64,000 bases of DNA from a virus: positions 62,001 to 126,000 of the IMG/VR virus record IMGVR_UViG_3300027782_000029. The stretch is one strand, 5' to 3'. The notes below the pieces were generated by a model. The model worked only from the letters and a program-made list of their open reading frames with translations, was not told the origin of the DNA and made no database searches. This document shows, in pieces, positions 63,857 through 64,000 of the stretch (positions are counted from its first letter, which is position 1; each line of letters starts with the position of its first letter). The position numbers were made by a program, and so were the translations under genes.

Positions 63857-64000
63857 TGGGGAATGTAAACTTTCTGTATACGCCTACGTCATCATAGGGG
63901 AGTCTTCTTCTGGTGATAATGTTAGTTAAGATACTTTGATCATGTCTATGGTCCTTGAAAGAAGGGTGATTTTCTAAGCCAGAAACATTTTTTGCGTCTG
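63849..64000 (-). CDS. Partial glycan-synthesis protein (N-terminus outside window)
   Basis: Open from the window edge to a TAG at 63851-63849; the last 49 residues are visible. GLENHPSFKDHRHDQSILT resembles the C-terminal part of small glycosyltransferases with an HDQS motif. It extends the glycan cluster to the right. Confidence 0.6.
   Translation of the reverse strand, partial: DAKNVSGLENHPSFKDHRHDQSILTNIITRRRLPYDDVGVYRKFTFPNA

Overview
The window is part of a large, AT-rich bacteriophage genome. It shows dense small genes with ATGA/TAATG overlaps, phage-type tRNAs, and virion, lysis and glycan genes at the right end. The host is probably an actinobacterium: there are two WhiB-like proteins, an Rpf-type muralytic enzyme, a DnaA box of the actinobacterial TTGTCCACA form, and probable leaderless messages. 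A freshwater low-GC actinobacterium is my inference from base composition and from the Thr-rich, signal-peptide-bearing surface proteins. Neither genome end is inside the window.

Layout. 1-9,800 (+): small regulatory and DNA-binding genes, a structured noncoding block (670-816), a DnaA-box region that may be an origin (about 1,976-2,358), a secreted Rpf/lytic-transglycosylase protein behind a hairpin-rich leader, an IS110-like HhH protein, a 2OG-Fe(II) oxygenase-like protein and a WhiB. 9,787-10,313: an array of 15 short direct repeats with a regular ~37-bp period. 10,395-22,400 (+): an 846-aa protein of unknown function, a superfamily 2 helicase, a secreted subtilisin-like protease, tRNAs (Leu, Asn, CAT, Ile-UAU), a cold-shock protein and many tiny genes. 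22,449-35,028 (+): a second WhiB, then a ubiquitin-like cassette. It holds a JAB/JAMM peptidase, a ThiF/E1, a PRTRC-C-like ubiquitin-fold protein, a Ycf46-like AAA+ ATPase and three paralogous proteins with an E2-like (PRTRC-B-like) signature, one of them fused to zinc fingers. 35,087-42,038 (+): HTH protein, SSB, a degenerate UDG, tRNA-Arg, a KTSC protein, a proteasome-beta/HslV-like hydrolase and many small genes. 42,100-64,000 (mostly -): late genes, namely a HAD phosphatase, a zincin, fibre/FN3/collagen-like proteins, a holin-like protein, a 1,249-aa Thr-rich surface protein, an M15 endolysin, and a glycan cluster with GDP-mannose 3,5-epimerase, GT2, GT11, GT25-like and FkbM genes.

Most striking observation. 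Four late genes are interrupted by a +1 frame break, and in each the break window contains the quadruplet CGGA (three) or CGGG (one). By my manual scan CGG is otherwise absent in frame from the genes right of 42 kb. At 43,704-43,779, at the early/late boundary, lies an aberrant tRNA-Gly. Its anticodon arm can be folded with an 8-nt loop whose four central bases UCCG pair with CGGA, or with CGGG by wobble. Reading CGGR as one glycine restores all four frames, including a holin-like sequence where Gly is the expected residue. I propose a phage-encoded quadruplet-decoding tRNA that licenses late gene expression. The alternative is sequence error. Early genes still use CGG, including CGGA, as an Arg triplet, so any such decoding would have to be stage-dependent or partial.

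A second system is the PRTRC-like ubiquitin cassette together with an AAA+ ATPase and a proteasome-like peptidase on the same phage. This may be a viral protein-tagging and degradation pathway.
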